Shown one piece after another: positions 43,433-53,959 of a stretch of 64,000 bases of DNA (positions within the stretch are counted from its first letter, which is position 1; each line of letters begins with the position of its first letter). This DNA is from Hippopus hippopus (taxonomy: Eukaryota; Mollusca; Bivalvia; Cardiida; Cardiidae): NCBI GenBank assembly GCA_946811185.2, contig OX328097.1, positions 4,140,242 to 4,204,241 on the forward strand, read 5' to 3'. A model generated the notes under the pieces. The model was not told the DNA's origin, searched no databases, and saw nothing but the letters and a program-made list of their open reading frames with translations. The position numbers and the translations under genes were made by a program.

Positions 43433-43665
43433 TTAACCTGTTTATAAACAATCCCATGCTTAACTGACCCGAAGGAATAAAACTTTTGAAAACATTGTGG
43501 GAAAAGGAGAAAATGCTGGTGACCAGCATTTTCTTTTTTTCCCACAATGTTTTCTACACATTCAAATGCAAATTCCGTCATTCTATTAGAGTACTAGTAA
43601 CATTTGATTTTTTGTCGGGCAAATACTTTCAAACGGACGAGTATTTTTGTTTCACATGTCTTTCA
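43433..43665 (-). mobile_element. family A starting at the DHRS7-like stop codon
   Basis: TTAACCTGTTTATAAACAAT begins at the base after TGA (43430-43432); hairpin GTGGGAAAAGGAGAAAATGC intact. Confidence 0.88.
43476..43481 (+). promoter_or_regulatory. candidate poly(A) signal AATAAA of the DHRS7-like gene, inside a family A element
   Basis: AATAAA 44 nt after the stop codon; it sits in the arm of the family A copy at 43433-43665, at a place where other copies read AGAAAA-like sequence. Usage is inferred. Confidence 0.45.
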
Positions 43666-43784
43666 GCTGAGACAAAGTAAATGAAGTCCACTTTTCCCGC
43701 CATATTTTATGTAGTCCTATCTTAACGAATGCGAATTTGTTTGTATGATGTAATGAAACTCCGTTTTCAGTATTAATTCAGTTA

Positions 43785-43960
43785 AATCGCGGCGGCCAGT
43801 GCATATATCCATGTTTTCCTTTAATTTCTTTAACCATTACTGCTAAAAGTATCCTTCTCGAGCCACTGGCTGCTTTCCAACACAACCATCTTCGAAACAA
43901 TGATCAGCGATGAGAGGGAAATGAATTCTTTCAGAATGACTATCATCAAAATTTCAGGTA
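43785..43960 (-). mobile_element. tRNA-derived SINE body, reverse orientation
   Basis: CGCGGCGGCCAGTGCATATA, CGAGCCACTGGCTGCTTTCC and GATCAGCGATGAGAGGGAAA match the SINE body at 42240-42480 and 45690-45995 (inverted). Confidence 0.7.
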
Positions 43961-44080
43961 ACAATTACAGACTAGAGTTGAAAATTATGGAGTGTATACA
44001 GATTTGTCTTGTGTTATAGGCTAAAGTTGGTCAAAAACTATGATACTTTTCTCCGTTTGCTGTAATGTTTCACCTTCCGT

Positions 44081-44290
44081 TTAACCTTTTAGCACACAAA
44101 CCCGTTATTCAACGACCCTGAGGTGTCAGGATTTTGAAAACATTGTGGGAAAAACGGAAAATGCTGGTACCACAATATTTTTTTTACCCCTTCAAAGACT
44201 GATTTTGTCATTTGATCCACATTAGATTTGTAGTTTGCAATGCTTTCACTTTGAACAACTCTAAACTTTTGTCGTTTGGTAAAGCGTTAA
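44081..44290 (-). mobile_element. family A
   Basis: TTAACCTTTTAGCACACAAA to GGTAAAGCGTTAA; right hairpin arm mostly lost. Confidence 0.85.
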
Positions 44291-44586
44291 ATGTTCATAT
44301 TTCACATATTTTCATTTTTCAGTCACCGGTATTAAAGTTTTCAACATGCCTAATGAATGCATAGACATTTACAATAAAGTTTGTTATGTGATGTTCATCC
44401 CTGAAACTTTTATAGTCTTCTGTTATTCTTGACTCAATATGGCTGTACTTTTTTATGCTCTTGGCTATTACGTCCGTGCTTACTGCGTGTGAGTACAGGC
44501 ACGATAGTGTACAACGGCCCGCATTAGCCATGAACTGTCATTCTTTCCCTTTTGTGCAAACCTCCCAAATGTTACTGGTAGTATAT

Positions 44587-44818
44587 TTACCCTTTACCAC
44601 ACAATTTGGAGTTTTGACAGCCCCTCCGGAAGAAAGCTTTTAGAAACACTGTGGGTAAAGGAGAAAATGCTGGTAACCAGCATTTTCTCCTTTCCCCACA
44701 ATGTTTTGTACCCTTTTGAAGAAAGATGCCATTACTTGACCGTATTCAATCCAATTTGTCGTCTGAAAATGCTTTCAATTTTACGAGTCTGAAATGTTTG
44801 ATGAAGCATGAGTAAAAG
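44587..44818 (-). mobile_element. family A
   Basis: TTACCCTTTACCACACAATT start; long hairpin intact. Confidence 0.88.
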
Positions 44819-45105
44819 TGTTGCATTAGGATGTTCGTTCTCCTGCTGATTCCTGTGTGTACTTAGAATCAGGTTATACACACCCATATACCTTTGAAAT
44901 CGTAGTATCCTATGCAAAATACTAAGAACGATATCATTTTTGACCTAAATGTGTAGTCATAGGCGCTTACATTGTCCCGATACGGTGGTCTCATTATCGA
45001 CCACGGACTGCACCTGCAAACTGACGTTTTTTTGAATAGTTGACATGTATGCCAAATTTATCACAAAGCATGTTTTGGTTTATGAACGTCAGTGTTCATG
45101 CCAAC

Positions 45106-45568
45106 ATAAAGACGTTATTAAGTGTAATAGTGTGGGCCGGCATCTCTTGGAGGCAAAGAACACCACTCGTCGTAGTTGACGGAAGTTTCACAGCACAGCG
45201 GTATGTTGACAATATCTTGAGACCAATTGTTGCCCCCTTTCTACGGTGACGTTAACCTATTACAACAAGACAACGCACAGCCTTACTCTACAAGGTTGAC
45301 ACAGGGTTTCCCGAGAGACAATAATGTGAACACACTTCCTTGGCCCGCTTTTTGGCCCGATCTCAGTCCTAAAGAGCACTTGTGGGATCAGTTAGGACGT
45401 TCAATGTATGACGGTCGACGTCACATCGGGAACCGCCAGCAGTTCATTCAGGCCCTCATGGACGGACGGGAGGCTATCCCCCAATACCGTATATGGCGTC
45501 TGATACAGAGTATGCGGCGCAGAATCACCGCAGACCTTCATGCACAAGGTGGCCATACCCATTACTGA
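45106..45568 (+). mobile_element. Tc1/mariner transposase remnant (C-terminal half, frameshifted)
   Basis: Frame 1 (to TGA 45247-45249) encodes VWAGISWRQRTPLVVVDGSF and TAQRYVDNILRPIVAPFLR; the next frame (to TGA 45566-45568) encodes DVNLLQQDNAQPYSTRL, WPAFWPDLSPKEHLWDQLG and a terminal QYRIWRLIQSMRRRITADL. These are the second (QDNA) and third (SPDLSP-x-EHLWD) catalytic regions of Tc1-like DDE/D transposases. A one-base frameshift at about 45235-45250 and loss of the N-terminal half make it inactive. Confidence 0.9.
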
Positions 45569-45689
45569 GGTTTGTGAGTTTTGATTTTCGGCTGACCTTC
45601 TTAAAGCAAAGAAGTTTTACGTGTTTTTGAGGAAAAGTGCCTACAAAAGCAGACATCATTTTTTTTTTTTTGACACTTCACTTTGTATA

Positions 45690-45995
45690 AGAACGCCAGT
45701 AGCTCATTCGGTAGCGTGCAGGACTTGAGAACAGGGGGTCGCGGGTTCAATCCCTGACTCGGCCAATGTCTTTTCGAGGATCGATGATAGTGCGACAGGA
45801 TTCATTTCTCTCCCACCGCTGACCATCGTTTCGACGATGGTTATGTGGAAAAGCAGCCAGTGGCTTGGAAAGAAAACTGTGCGGAGTACTGGTAAAAGAA
45901 ACCCCAGGAAAGCATGGATAGGTCAACTGGCCACCGCTATGTAACTCAAATAATGTTGAGAGCGGCGTTGGTCACCGTACAAACAAACAAAATAA
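45690..45995 (+). mobile_element. tRNA-derived SINE downstream of the Tc1 remnant
   Basis: Head CAGTAGCTCATTCGGTAGCG, B-box GGGTTCAATCCC, body including GGTCAACTGGCCACCGCTAT and GAGAGCGGCGTTGGTCACC. Confidence 0.82.
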
Positions 45996-46163
45996 ACTGT
46001 ACTAAGAACACAAAAGGGCTTTACGCAGGAAATTAGCGAATTAGTTTTATTGGGTTAGGTTAATCAATGTTCCCGTAAAATCTCGCGCAATCCTTTTTTC
46101 AAGACACCACTAACGAGTCACGTGATGCTCAGAAAATTTTAAAACGAGATTGTAGTAATTGTG

Positions 46164-46389
46164 TTAACTCTTTACCAAACGACAAAATTCTGGGAAAGCC
46201 AAAATTCAAAGCATTTGCAGACGACAATTGAAATGTTGATGAAATGATGGAATTTGTTTTTGACAGGGTAAAAAACATTATGGGAATAGGAGAAAATGCT
46301 GATTATCAGCATTTTCTCTTTTCCTCACAATGTTTTCAGAAGCTTTGTTAGGGTCGTCAACACTCGGAATTATATGGCAAGGAGTTTAC
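46164..46389 (+). mobile_element. family A
   Basis: TTAACTCTTTACCAAACGAC to GGCAAGGAGTTTA; shares its right end with a family F copy. Confidence 0.88.
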
Positions 46390-46615
46390 TCTTTGCACGC
46401 CGTTGGCTATATATCAAACTTTTGCAGACCGTGTAAATCATGATCAGACTGCACAGAACGTGCAGCCTGATCTTGGATCTGCATATTCCGTTGCCTAATG
46501 CTTCTCTTAGACAAAATTTATTCAATAAATGGGTAATTGCATTTTGAGTTCTAGAAAAAGGTCAAATCTTAATATTTTGAGCAAAAGAACGACACTCACG
46601 CTGATTGGATAAAGT
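46386..46615 (+). mobile_element. family F copy
   Basis: TTTACTCTTTGCACGCCGTT start; GATCAGACTGCACAGAACGT hairpin. Confidence 0.82.
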
Positions 46616-46619
46616 TGTG

Positions 46620-46843
46620 AACAACCCTTTACCACATAAGAAAAATTTCAGACCTGTTCAAAGTGAAAACATTTGCAGACGGCAAATTTAGGTGGCTCAA
46701 AACACTGCAATTTGTCATCAAACGTGTAGAAAACGTTGTGAGAAAAGGAGAAAATGTTCATTTTCCCACATTTTTTTTTTAATTTTTTCAAAAGCCTTCA
46801 ATCTCGGGATCGTTAAAATTAGGGATTATTTGGGAAAGGTTGA
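46620..46843 (+). mobile_element. family A
   Basis: AACAACCCTTTACCACATAA start; right hairpin arm replaced by a T-rich run. Confidence 0.82.
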
Positions 46844-47070
46844 AACACATTACAACATAAGCTAATTTTGAAATCACCTCAAACTGGTAGAAATGCTATG
46901 AAAAAGAGGGGAAAAAAGAGTTTTGATTGATCAGTTAAAAAAATGGGGAAAAAAAAAAGGTTCAAAAATGCCTAACAAGCAATAGCTCTTATCCAACAAT
47001 GTTGACCTATGTCGTATGAAGCGCCGTGTTGCATGCAGTGCCTTGAAATTTGAACTTACAGAGTGAAGGT

Positions 47071-47268
47071 TTAACCTTATACCTCACAATCTCGAGTTAT
47101 AGCGATCCTTAAAGAGAAGGCATTTGAAAACATTGCATTTTCTCCTTTCCCACGATGTTTCCTACCCTATCGAAGAAAAATTCCATCAATTAAGCTAAAT
47201 TTAATTGTCGTCTGCAAATGCTTTCAATTTGGTCCAGTCCAAAATTTTGTCGTTTGGTAAAGCGTTAA
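47071..47268 (-). mobile_element. family A
   Basis: TTAACCTTATACCTCACAAT to GGTAAAGCGTTAA; left hairpin arm deleted. Confidence 0.85.
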
Positions 47269-47351
47269 ACTACACGAGTAGCAAAACAGATAATCACCGT
47301 ACGCTAATTGTCTCACACTAATTTGATTGCCCTGCGACACATTGATTTCCT

Positions 47352-47585
47352 TAACCTTTATCCCGCTAGAAAAGTGAAATGAAACTTTCTATCTGATAGT
47401 AAAAACCAAGATTTTGCTACTTTAAAAAAAATATGAGGAAAGATATCTCCTTATCGGACAGTATAGATCCAAGATCAGACTGCACGTTTCCGTGCAGTCT
47501 GATCTTGATCTATACTGTCCGTAAAAAAAGGTCCTTTAATCGCGCTCAGCAGCCTAAAGATCAACCTAATTTGTTTTGCAAATTC
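47352..47585 (-). mobile_element. family F copy
   Basis: TTAACCTTTATCCCGCTAGA start; GATCAGACTGCACGTTTCCG hairpin. Confidence 0.88.
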
Positions 47586-47641
47586 TATGAAAATCTTCAG
47601 AACACAGGTTGTACTCTAACGTACAACAACAACAGAGTTCT

Positions 47642-48228
47642 TTAACTCTTTACTAGGCATCAAAATTTTGACTTAAAGATACATCCCTACAGCGAGAGAG
47701 AAAAAAATGTTGTTTAAACTTTAAAGTTTGTAGAATACCTCAGCTAAGTAAAAATAGGAAAGTTACCAATATATATGGTGTAAGGGATAGAAAAATACGT
47801 TGGATTTATCCTCATTTAAAACCGGAAACGACAACAGCGATTACTTTGAAGGCATCCAAAACATGAAATGCATTTTCTATCCGCCGTAATCTGTGCAAGC
47901 AAGCAGCCATCAGGGGCAACATTTGGCATGAAGTTATCAGAATGGTTATAGTTTCATAAAATGAGGATGAAATAGGTTTAAAACCAGCTGAAAATTGCGT
48001 GAAAACGAGTTAAGATGCATCTTTAACAGTTGTGGAAGCATTTGCATATGACAACTTAAATGTGTCTCAAATGATGCCCCCCCCCCCCACCCCTTTGGAA
48101 GGGTAGAAGATATTGTGGGAAAAGGAGAAAATGCTATTTACCAACATTTTCTCCTTGTCCTACAATGTTATCGAAACCTTTTTTCCATTGGGTCGCTGAA
48201 ACTCAGGAATGTCTTGTAAAAGGTTGAA
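47642..48228 (+). mobile_element. family A interrupted by family G
   Basis: Left end TTAACTCTTTACTAGGCATC..TTTTGACT, then the G element, then GTGGAAGCATTTGCATATGA and the hairpin near 48118. Confidence 0.88.
47673..48026 (+). mobile_element. family G TTAA element nested in family A
   Basis: TTAAAGATACATCCCTAC at the left and AGATGCATCTTTAA at the right: inverted ends AGATACATC/GATGCATCT with TTAA on both sides. Second copy 60388-60754; an inverted fragment lies near 37735-37865. Confidence 0.88.
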
Positions 48229-48701
48229 CCCCAAAGATTTGCCTCCCAGAGCTGGGGGGGAGAGCGGTTAAATGAACATTTGAGAATATACTCCACAATA
48301 AGTTTTGGTTTTGTCGAGTTTTGGTTTGATTGAGGGGACTGCCTTTTGCAATGACCTTTTAGGGAAAAAACTACCCCTAGCCTCTGTCATTCTATTGTCG
48401 ATTTTTTGTACCATATTTGCAGCTGTGTTTGCAACCATAATTTCAAGGACATTCAGTAAGTTTTCGAATGTAACGTTTGCCCTTGGTTTGAATTAAGTAG
48501 GCCGAACCCTGTAATAGTCTTTTAGGGAAAAACTACTCCCAGCCTTTGTCACAAAGCCGATTTCTCGTTTCATATCGGCGACTTTTCTGACAATCATTAT
48601 TACATCTTTTAAATCTTAACTCTAAGACGTAAACAAGTTTGAACTTGTCCAAATCGAAAGCATTTGCAGACGACATTGTAAATGTGACACGAAAATATAT
48701 T

Positions 48702-48963
48702 GAGCCGTGCTCTGGCAAAAGGGGGCTTAATGCATCGCCGTTATACACGATACTAGCCCAAGTCATGAAATAATTATGGATCCATAGGAGCGACTTTTTT
48801 TAATAATCGACTTAATCATGAGGTAGACTGGTCCTTTGACAAACAGAAAATTGACCAATAGCGAAAAGTTTCGGCCCAGGTCAGCCTGCGTGGACTGCGC
48901 AGGCTGACCTGGGTCGATACTTTTCGCAGATGCATTAAGCCCCCTTTTCACAGAGCATGTCCC
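48702..48963 (+). mobile_element. family B element nested in family A
   Basis: TGAGCCGTGCTCTGGCAAAA left end, GCCCCCTTTTCACAGAGCAT right end; hairpin CCAGGTCAGCCTGCGTGGAC. Confidence 0.92.
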
Positions 48964-48994
48964 ATTTATTTATTTATTTGTTTATTTATTTATT
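48964..48994. repeat. (TTTA)n microsatellite
   Basis: About seven TTTA-like units at the right edge of a nested family B copy. Confidence 0.9.
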
Positions 48995-49114
48995 ATCATG
49001 GGAGAGGATAAAAATCGTTGTATGAAAAGGAAAAATGCTGGTCACTGGCATTTCATCGTTTTCCCACAATGTTTTCTAAAGCCTTCCTCTTTAAGATCGG
49101 GATTGTGTGATAAA

Positions 49115-49202
49115 GGGTTCATGGGCGGACTACGCAGGCTGACCTGGGTTGATACTTTTTGCAGATGCATTAAAACCCCTTTTCACAGAGCATGACCCAT
49201 AT
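49115..49202 (+). mobile_element. family B right-end fragment
   Basis: CGGACTACGCAGGCTGACCT to CCCCTTTTCACAGAGCATG. Confidence 0.75.
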
Positions 49203-49340
49203 TTATCAGAGTTTATGACTTTAATGAACTTCGTGTCAAACGAAAAAAGTATAATAATATGATACAAACAAGCATGCTTGAGACTTGTAAATTTCTGTAC
49301 AATATTTATATATAAATTCTATTCCCCTGCAGCTGACATA

Positions 49341-49608
49341 ATATGGTTTGCAACACGCGAAAAGGGGCATTCGGACATTTGCGTAAAATGTCGTCTCTGA
49401 TCAGCCTGCGCAGTCCGCGTAGGCTAATCCGAGACCGCACTTTACAACTACATTAGATTTTGTCTTTCAGAAGACTTGCGCAAAACAGAAAATTACATAA
49501 AAACGGAAAGTGTCGTTTCAGATTAGCCTGCGCGGACTGCGCAGGCTGATCCGAGATGACGCTTTACGCAAATGTCCGAATGCCCCTTTTCGCGTGTTGC
49601 AGGCTATA
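49341..49608. mobile_element. family C double-hairpin element
   Basis: ATATGGTTTGCAACACGCGA left; CCCTTTTCGCGTGTTGCAGG right. Confidence 0.9.
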
Positions 49609-49609
49609 T

Positions 49610-49760
49610 TTAATTCTACAACGCTTTGCATGTGACGAATGCGTAAATCTTTATGACGCAGTTGCGTCATCGACGTTAATTACAACGTAATTACATCAGT
49701 AACGTTAAACACGTCACATTGCTCATAGCAACGGCAAAGCGTATGTCCAGTTCATGTTGG
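49610..49760 (+). promoter_or_regulatory. candidate promoter of the coiled-coil ORF with clustered CRE/ATF-like and X-box-like sites
   Basis: Several TGACG/CGTCA motifs are packed here (TGTGACGAA, TGACGCA, TGCGTCATCGACG, CGTCACA), plus ATTGCTCATAGCAAC (about 49717-49731), which resembles an RFX X-box. The region is unlike the neighbouring repeats and ends just before the ORF. Function is inferred only from motif appearance. Confidence 0.35.
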
Positions 49761-49782
49761 ATTGTTCAAGCAGATTTACAAA

Positions 49783-51057
49783 ATGTATAAAAATAAAAAG
49801 AATGCGGATCGTTCGATCACCTCTGACACAAGTGATCAAACAAAAAAATCTAGTTCAGGTTCTAGATTATCGGAGTTCAGTCGTTATTCGGGAAATCATG
49901 CGGCTGCGGGAGACTTCAAAGAAGAGAGAGGTGCAGTTGTAGTTAAGTATACAGAACGTACTGCTCGGACAGTCGTTGATGATACACATAATTTGAGTAA
50001 AGAGGAACTGATTAAGAAAATAAAGGATGTGGTAACTGGAATAAGCAATCAAGAGAAGTATATAAAACACCAAGAAGAAAAACAAAGAAGAAATAAACAG
50101 TTGATTGATCATCTAACTAGTCTTACTGAAAACGAGAGAAAAGATATCGAGTACAAGTAACAAGAATGTGCTCGGCTAGAAAGGGAGAGATGCAGGTACG
50201 AAAAAGTTATACAGGATTACAGAAAGGAAGTTTCCAGTAGCTCTGCCAGATACGTCATGGCTCAGAGACTCCATGACGATCTGGTGAAACAAAAAAGGAC
50301 ATTAGAGAAGCGAAGAGACTTTCTGCGTCGAAAGGAAGAAGAAATGGGAATTGATGGCGATCGAATTAACGAATTCACTGAGGCCAAGCGTTTGTTGGCA
50401 GCTGAACGAGATAAAAAAGACAATTTGATGAAGAAAATACAATGGTATGAAACTCAAATAGCTAAAATAAAGAATAATGACTCAAAACATGATGATAGCA
50501 CCGAACTGATTACCAGTATTCAACCATTAAAACTGACAGAGAGTGAAGTGAGAGAAGACAACATATCAGAAGACAACGTAAACATTTTCAGTAACAAACG
50601 AAACCACGAACCAGGACTTGTTACAAACGACCAGGTAACAGAAACCACCTTAGGTCTACCAAATGTAGCAACAGATGTTTGTGTTGTTGGTAAGAAGGTT
50701 AAAGTAGACTCTGAATTGGTGACATCAGAGGTCAGTACAATTCTACCTAACATTTCAAAGAAACATGACATTATCAAAAATAACAGAAAGGAAAAAATAA
50801 GACAGGCAATATGCAACACTACAGCAAAGGCCAATATGGCTCAACCAAGGATGTCAAAGAGCACTTATACTGACAAGCAAAAGGGAAAGTCAGCAATCTG
50901 TACATCAAATCAAACCGACAAGACAGTAAAGGCAGAAGTTCGTCCCGATGAGATACGTGAAGACCCCAAAAACATTGTCCCAAAACCACCAACAGCGCCA
51001 CGCACACAAAATGGAACTGCAAGGAGATTTAGTCGAAAATTTAGACCTAGGCAGTGA
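49783..51057 (+). CDS. intronless coiled-coil ORF interrupted by one in-frame TAA; unrecognised
   Basis: One reading frame runs from ATG 49783 to TGA 51055-51057 (about 423 sense codons) with a single TAA at 50158-50160, between Lys125 and a Gln. The second part is open for 298 codons; its first Met is at 50257. The product is Lys/Glu-rich: a polar Ser-rich head, coiled coil either side of the stop (SKEELIKKIKDVVTG.., then LERERCRYEKVIQDYRKEV.. and KQKRTLEKRRDFLRRKEEE), a long polar linker, and a basic Pro-Arg tail (PPTAPRTQNGTARRFSRKF). No splice pair of usable length removes the TAA. I do not recognise the family. It could be a recent pseudogene, a lineage-specific gene with an assembly error or polymorphic stop, or a retrogene; no A-tail or flanking duplication is visible. 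Confidence 0.6.
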
Positions 51058-51235
51058 AGGTCAATTTGAAACATTGCAATATTGATATAAGACTTACGTT
51101 CTCTCTATGTAAAATACAAGTGTACAATAATGCCTTATAAAGCATTTTAAACTTTACTATACAGTCTTAGTTTTGATGTATCACTTTCTGCATTTTATCC
51201 TTCCTTTTTATATTTCTCGTCATTAGAATGCGCCA

Positions 51236-51441
51236 AGGTCCGTATTCACCAACCATTCTTAAGAGTATTCTTTGATTATCATACGCAAGAATTTTTTTTA
51301 GATTTGAAAGTATCACAACTTCTGATTGGCTAAACCAAATGGTTTAGCCAATCAGAAGTTTGTGTTAGTTTCAAATTTAGAAAATTCTTCAGCATAAGAC
51401 AAAGAATATTCTTAAGAATGGTTGGCGAATACGGACCGTGG
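51236..51441. mobile_element. family E foldback element, most intact
   Basis: GGTCCGTATTCACCAACCAT and inverted ATGGTTGGCGAATACGGACC; centre TTCTGATTGGCTAAACCAAA. Lies just 3' of the coiled-coil ORF. Confidence 0.9.
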
Positions 51442-51689
51442 AGAGTGAGTTGAAATCATTTGTTTGAATTGGCTATGAGATACAAAATAACTTGGAAAGA
51501 TGACACTGCACGTATTCACTTACATGTCTAAACGCCATGGGTACTAATGGTAAGTTCCAAGATTACCAATGTAACTGCTTGAGTTATGTCCTAGTCAATT
51601 AAATGTCTAGTCTGGAAAATCGGAACATTAAGGCATCCGTCAACAATATTTCAGTTATACCAAGGCCAAACTCGCTTATCTTGGGTTTC

Positions 51690-52145
51690 ACGAGTACTAG
51701 GCAGGGGTTCTGGCATGCCTTGCCCAAGGACACCCCCACGGCAACCCACATACCCGAACGAGGTTCGAACCAAGCACCTCTGGATTACAGATTCTATACC
51801 TTCACCGCATAGCTACGCAAGACCCCGAGCAATGGAGGTACATGCGACACTGAAGTCTCGGAGATATTACAGAACTTGATTTGCCAAAGTAAAGTCCCAT
51901 GAAAAATCAATTCCACAGTGACGTTTGAACTCAGGACCTTTGGATAAGGAATCCTACATCGTAATCACTGCGCCACACAGGGTCCCACAGCAGGAATCGC
52001 GTGGTGAAATGAAACTTCAGAAATATTTCAGAATCTGACTTGCCAAAGGACACTACATCGAAAAACCAGTTCCTCCGTGATATTTGAACCTAAAACCTCT
52101 ACATTGCGCATCAAACACCTTAACTATTGAGTCACGTAGGACCCC
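51690..52145 (-). repeat. array of reversed tRNA-like SINE heads
   Basis: Three segments each carry a reversed B-box-like GAAC-CAAG / TTTGAACTCAGGACC / TTTGAACCTAAAACC followed by a reversed A-box region (e.g. CATAGCTACGCAAGACC; CACTGCGCCACACAGGG). They look like degenerate tRNA-derived repeats in a row; boundaries are unclear. Confidence 0.5.
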
Positions 52146-52311
52146 TCAAAAAAGGATCACGTGGGAAAATAAAGTCTCATAGATTTCGCAGAATCGAACT
52201 TTGGTTGCGTGTTGAAATCCTGGCCTTCTCTCAGAACGTTAGTAAATTCATGCATATTTTATATAGTCCTGTTTGGGTCGGTCGAGATGAATGAAGTTTC
52301 GCGAAGCTAAT

Positions 52312-52536
52312 AAATACTCTCACCGTTAATCCCGAGTTTCAAGACCCTGAGAAAAAAGCCTTTTGAAAACACTGTGCGAAAAGGAGAAAATGCTGGTAAC
52401 CAGCATTTTCTCCTTTTCCGTCAATGCTCTTCTTCCCTTTTACCGACAAATGTCGTCATTAGAGCCACACTTAATTTGTCATCTGTAATGTTTTGAATAT
52501 GGACTAGTCCAAAATTTTGTCGTTTTTTAAGAGTTA
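52312..52536 (-). mobile_element. family A
   Basis: CGTTAATCCCGAGTTTCAAG start; hairpin GAGAAAATGCTGGTAACCAG intact; TTTTTTAAGAGTTAA end. Confidence 0.87.
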
Positions 52537-52544
52537 AATCCCCT

Positions 52545-52695
52545 CACCTCTGATGCATGTCAGAAAAGCAGTCAGTGACTCGGAAAGAAAATTGTGTCAG
52601 TACTGGTGTGAGAAGCCAGGAAACACATGCGTAGGTGCACTGACCGTCATGATATGACCTATGCTGTTAAAACGGCCTTAAACCCCAACACAATT
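52545..52695 (+). mobile_element. SINE 3' part
   Basis: CTCACCTCTGATGCATGTCA, GTCAGTACTGGTGTGAGAAG and CTGTTAAAACGGCCTTAAAC; same family as 56101-56310, abutting a family A copy. Confidence 0.7.
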
Positions 52696-52773
52696 AATCA
52701 ACCAATTTATTTTCAAAAGATGGGTAAAAAACATCCGATGTTTAAAAATTATAAATCTGGCGCAACAAGTAAA

Positions 52774-53005
52774 TGAGCCGTGCTCCGTGAAAAGGGGTTT
52801 TACTGCATTTGCAAAAAAGTATCGACCCATGTCAGCCTGCGCAGTCCGCGCAGCTGACATGGGTCGAAACTTTTTGCTATCGGTCAAATTTCTGCATATC
52901 AATGGACCAGTTTATCTCAAGATTCGATCGATTGTTACGCAAAATGGATTTTATGGATCCCTAATTATATGCTGACTTGAGTAGTACGATGCATAAAGCA
53001 GATGC
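52774..53005 (-). mobile_element. family B copy
   Basis: TGAGCCGTGCTCCGTGAAAA start; hairpin CAGCCTGCGCAGTCCGCGCA. Confidence 0.85.
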
Positions 53006-53009
53006 AATA

Positions 53010-53218
53010 ACCCTATCCTGCTAGATAACTATAATGAATTTTTCAGTTCGATATAGTAAAAACCCAAATATTGCTATTTCAAAGTTATGTTTTGGTAAAT
53101 AATATCTCTTTATCGGACAGTGTAGATCAAAGATCAGACTGCACGTTCTGTGCAGTCTGATCTTGATCTACACTGTCCGCTCAAGGTCAGCGAGTCGTGC
53201 TTAGCAGACTGAGGGTTA
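53010..53218 (-). mobile_element. family F copy
   Basis: AACCCTATCCTGCTAGATAA start; TGCTTAGCAGACTGAGGGTT end. Confidence 0.88.
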
Positions 53219-53222
53219 AACA

Positions 53223-53346
53223 CCCTTTGACCCGAACGCACCTATTTGGTTTAGCCAATCAGAAAGTGCGTTACTTTGAGATTTAGAAAAAGCTCCAGAA
53301 CTAGACTAAAATTAACCGTTAAGAATTATTGGTGTATACGGAGCCA
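53223..53346. mobile_element. family E half element
   Basis: TTTGGTTTAGCCAATCAGAA to AAGAATTATTGGTGTATACG. Confidence 0.7.
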
Positions 53347-53959
53347 GGTTTGGCAAATCAAAAGAGTTGTCTACAGCATCCTGTGTCTGAAAATGATATA
53401 ACTGGTGCAACAAGTAAATACAAACCGTAAGTTGCTTATAAATACTCCAGGGAAAAATAACAGCTCCGCTTTTAGAGATCAATTATCAATTATGACGACA
53501 ATAAAACAATCCGCAGACGTTATAAATAATCCGGGTTGACACGCAGACGAAATATAATTTCATGACAGACGTTGGTCTTTGTAAGCCTGAGGCATTTTAA
53601 AAAATAGTTTGCTTATCAGAAAGCAGCAAAAACTAAAGGAAAAAAAAAAGTTGCTTTGTCTATTTAAGTGTAGCCTGGGTTCCAGTTTGATTTTTTATCC
53701 TTTTCTATAATCTGAAGTTACTTTGTTAAAAATGTGATAACTACGAGACAGATTTAAGCGAGCTGATAGCTGGTAAATAGTCACTAAAGAAGAAAGACTA
53801 GAGTAAGAAAAAAGTATTCTTCAACGGTATTTCCAAAATTGGCTACGTCGCCTCTTTTTGTATTGTTAGACTTCACACCAGAGTTCGCAAAGACTTGTGG
53901 GAATGTCATATGAGCAATTTCAAGCGTCGATTACGAGGATTCGTATTCCGTTGTCTGCC
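53347..53959. other. intergenic, nothing recognised
   Basis: No ORF or repeat-family match. Confidence 0.5.

Larger units (their letters stand above)
48625..49115 (+). mobile_element. family A interrupted by family B
   Basis: Left GAACTTGTCCAAATCGAAAG..GTGACACG, right GAAAAGGAAAAATGCTGGTC..GTGTGATAAAGGGTT; the B copy sits between. Confidence 0.82.

Noticed and set aside
49754..49942. Alternative ATG and frame at the start of the coiled-coil locus
   Set aside because: The frame closes after 62 codons; the frame from 49783 continues for 125 codons and resumes after the TAA.
50150..50200. Short intron that would remove the in-frame TAA of the coiled-coil ORF
   Set aside because: A GTAACA donor exists, but the only nearby AGs give introns of about 23-40 nt, too short to be credible.
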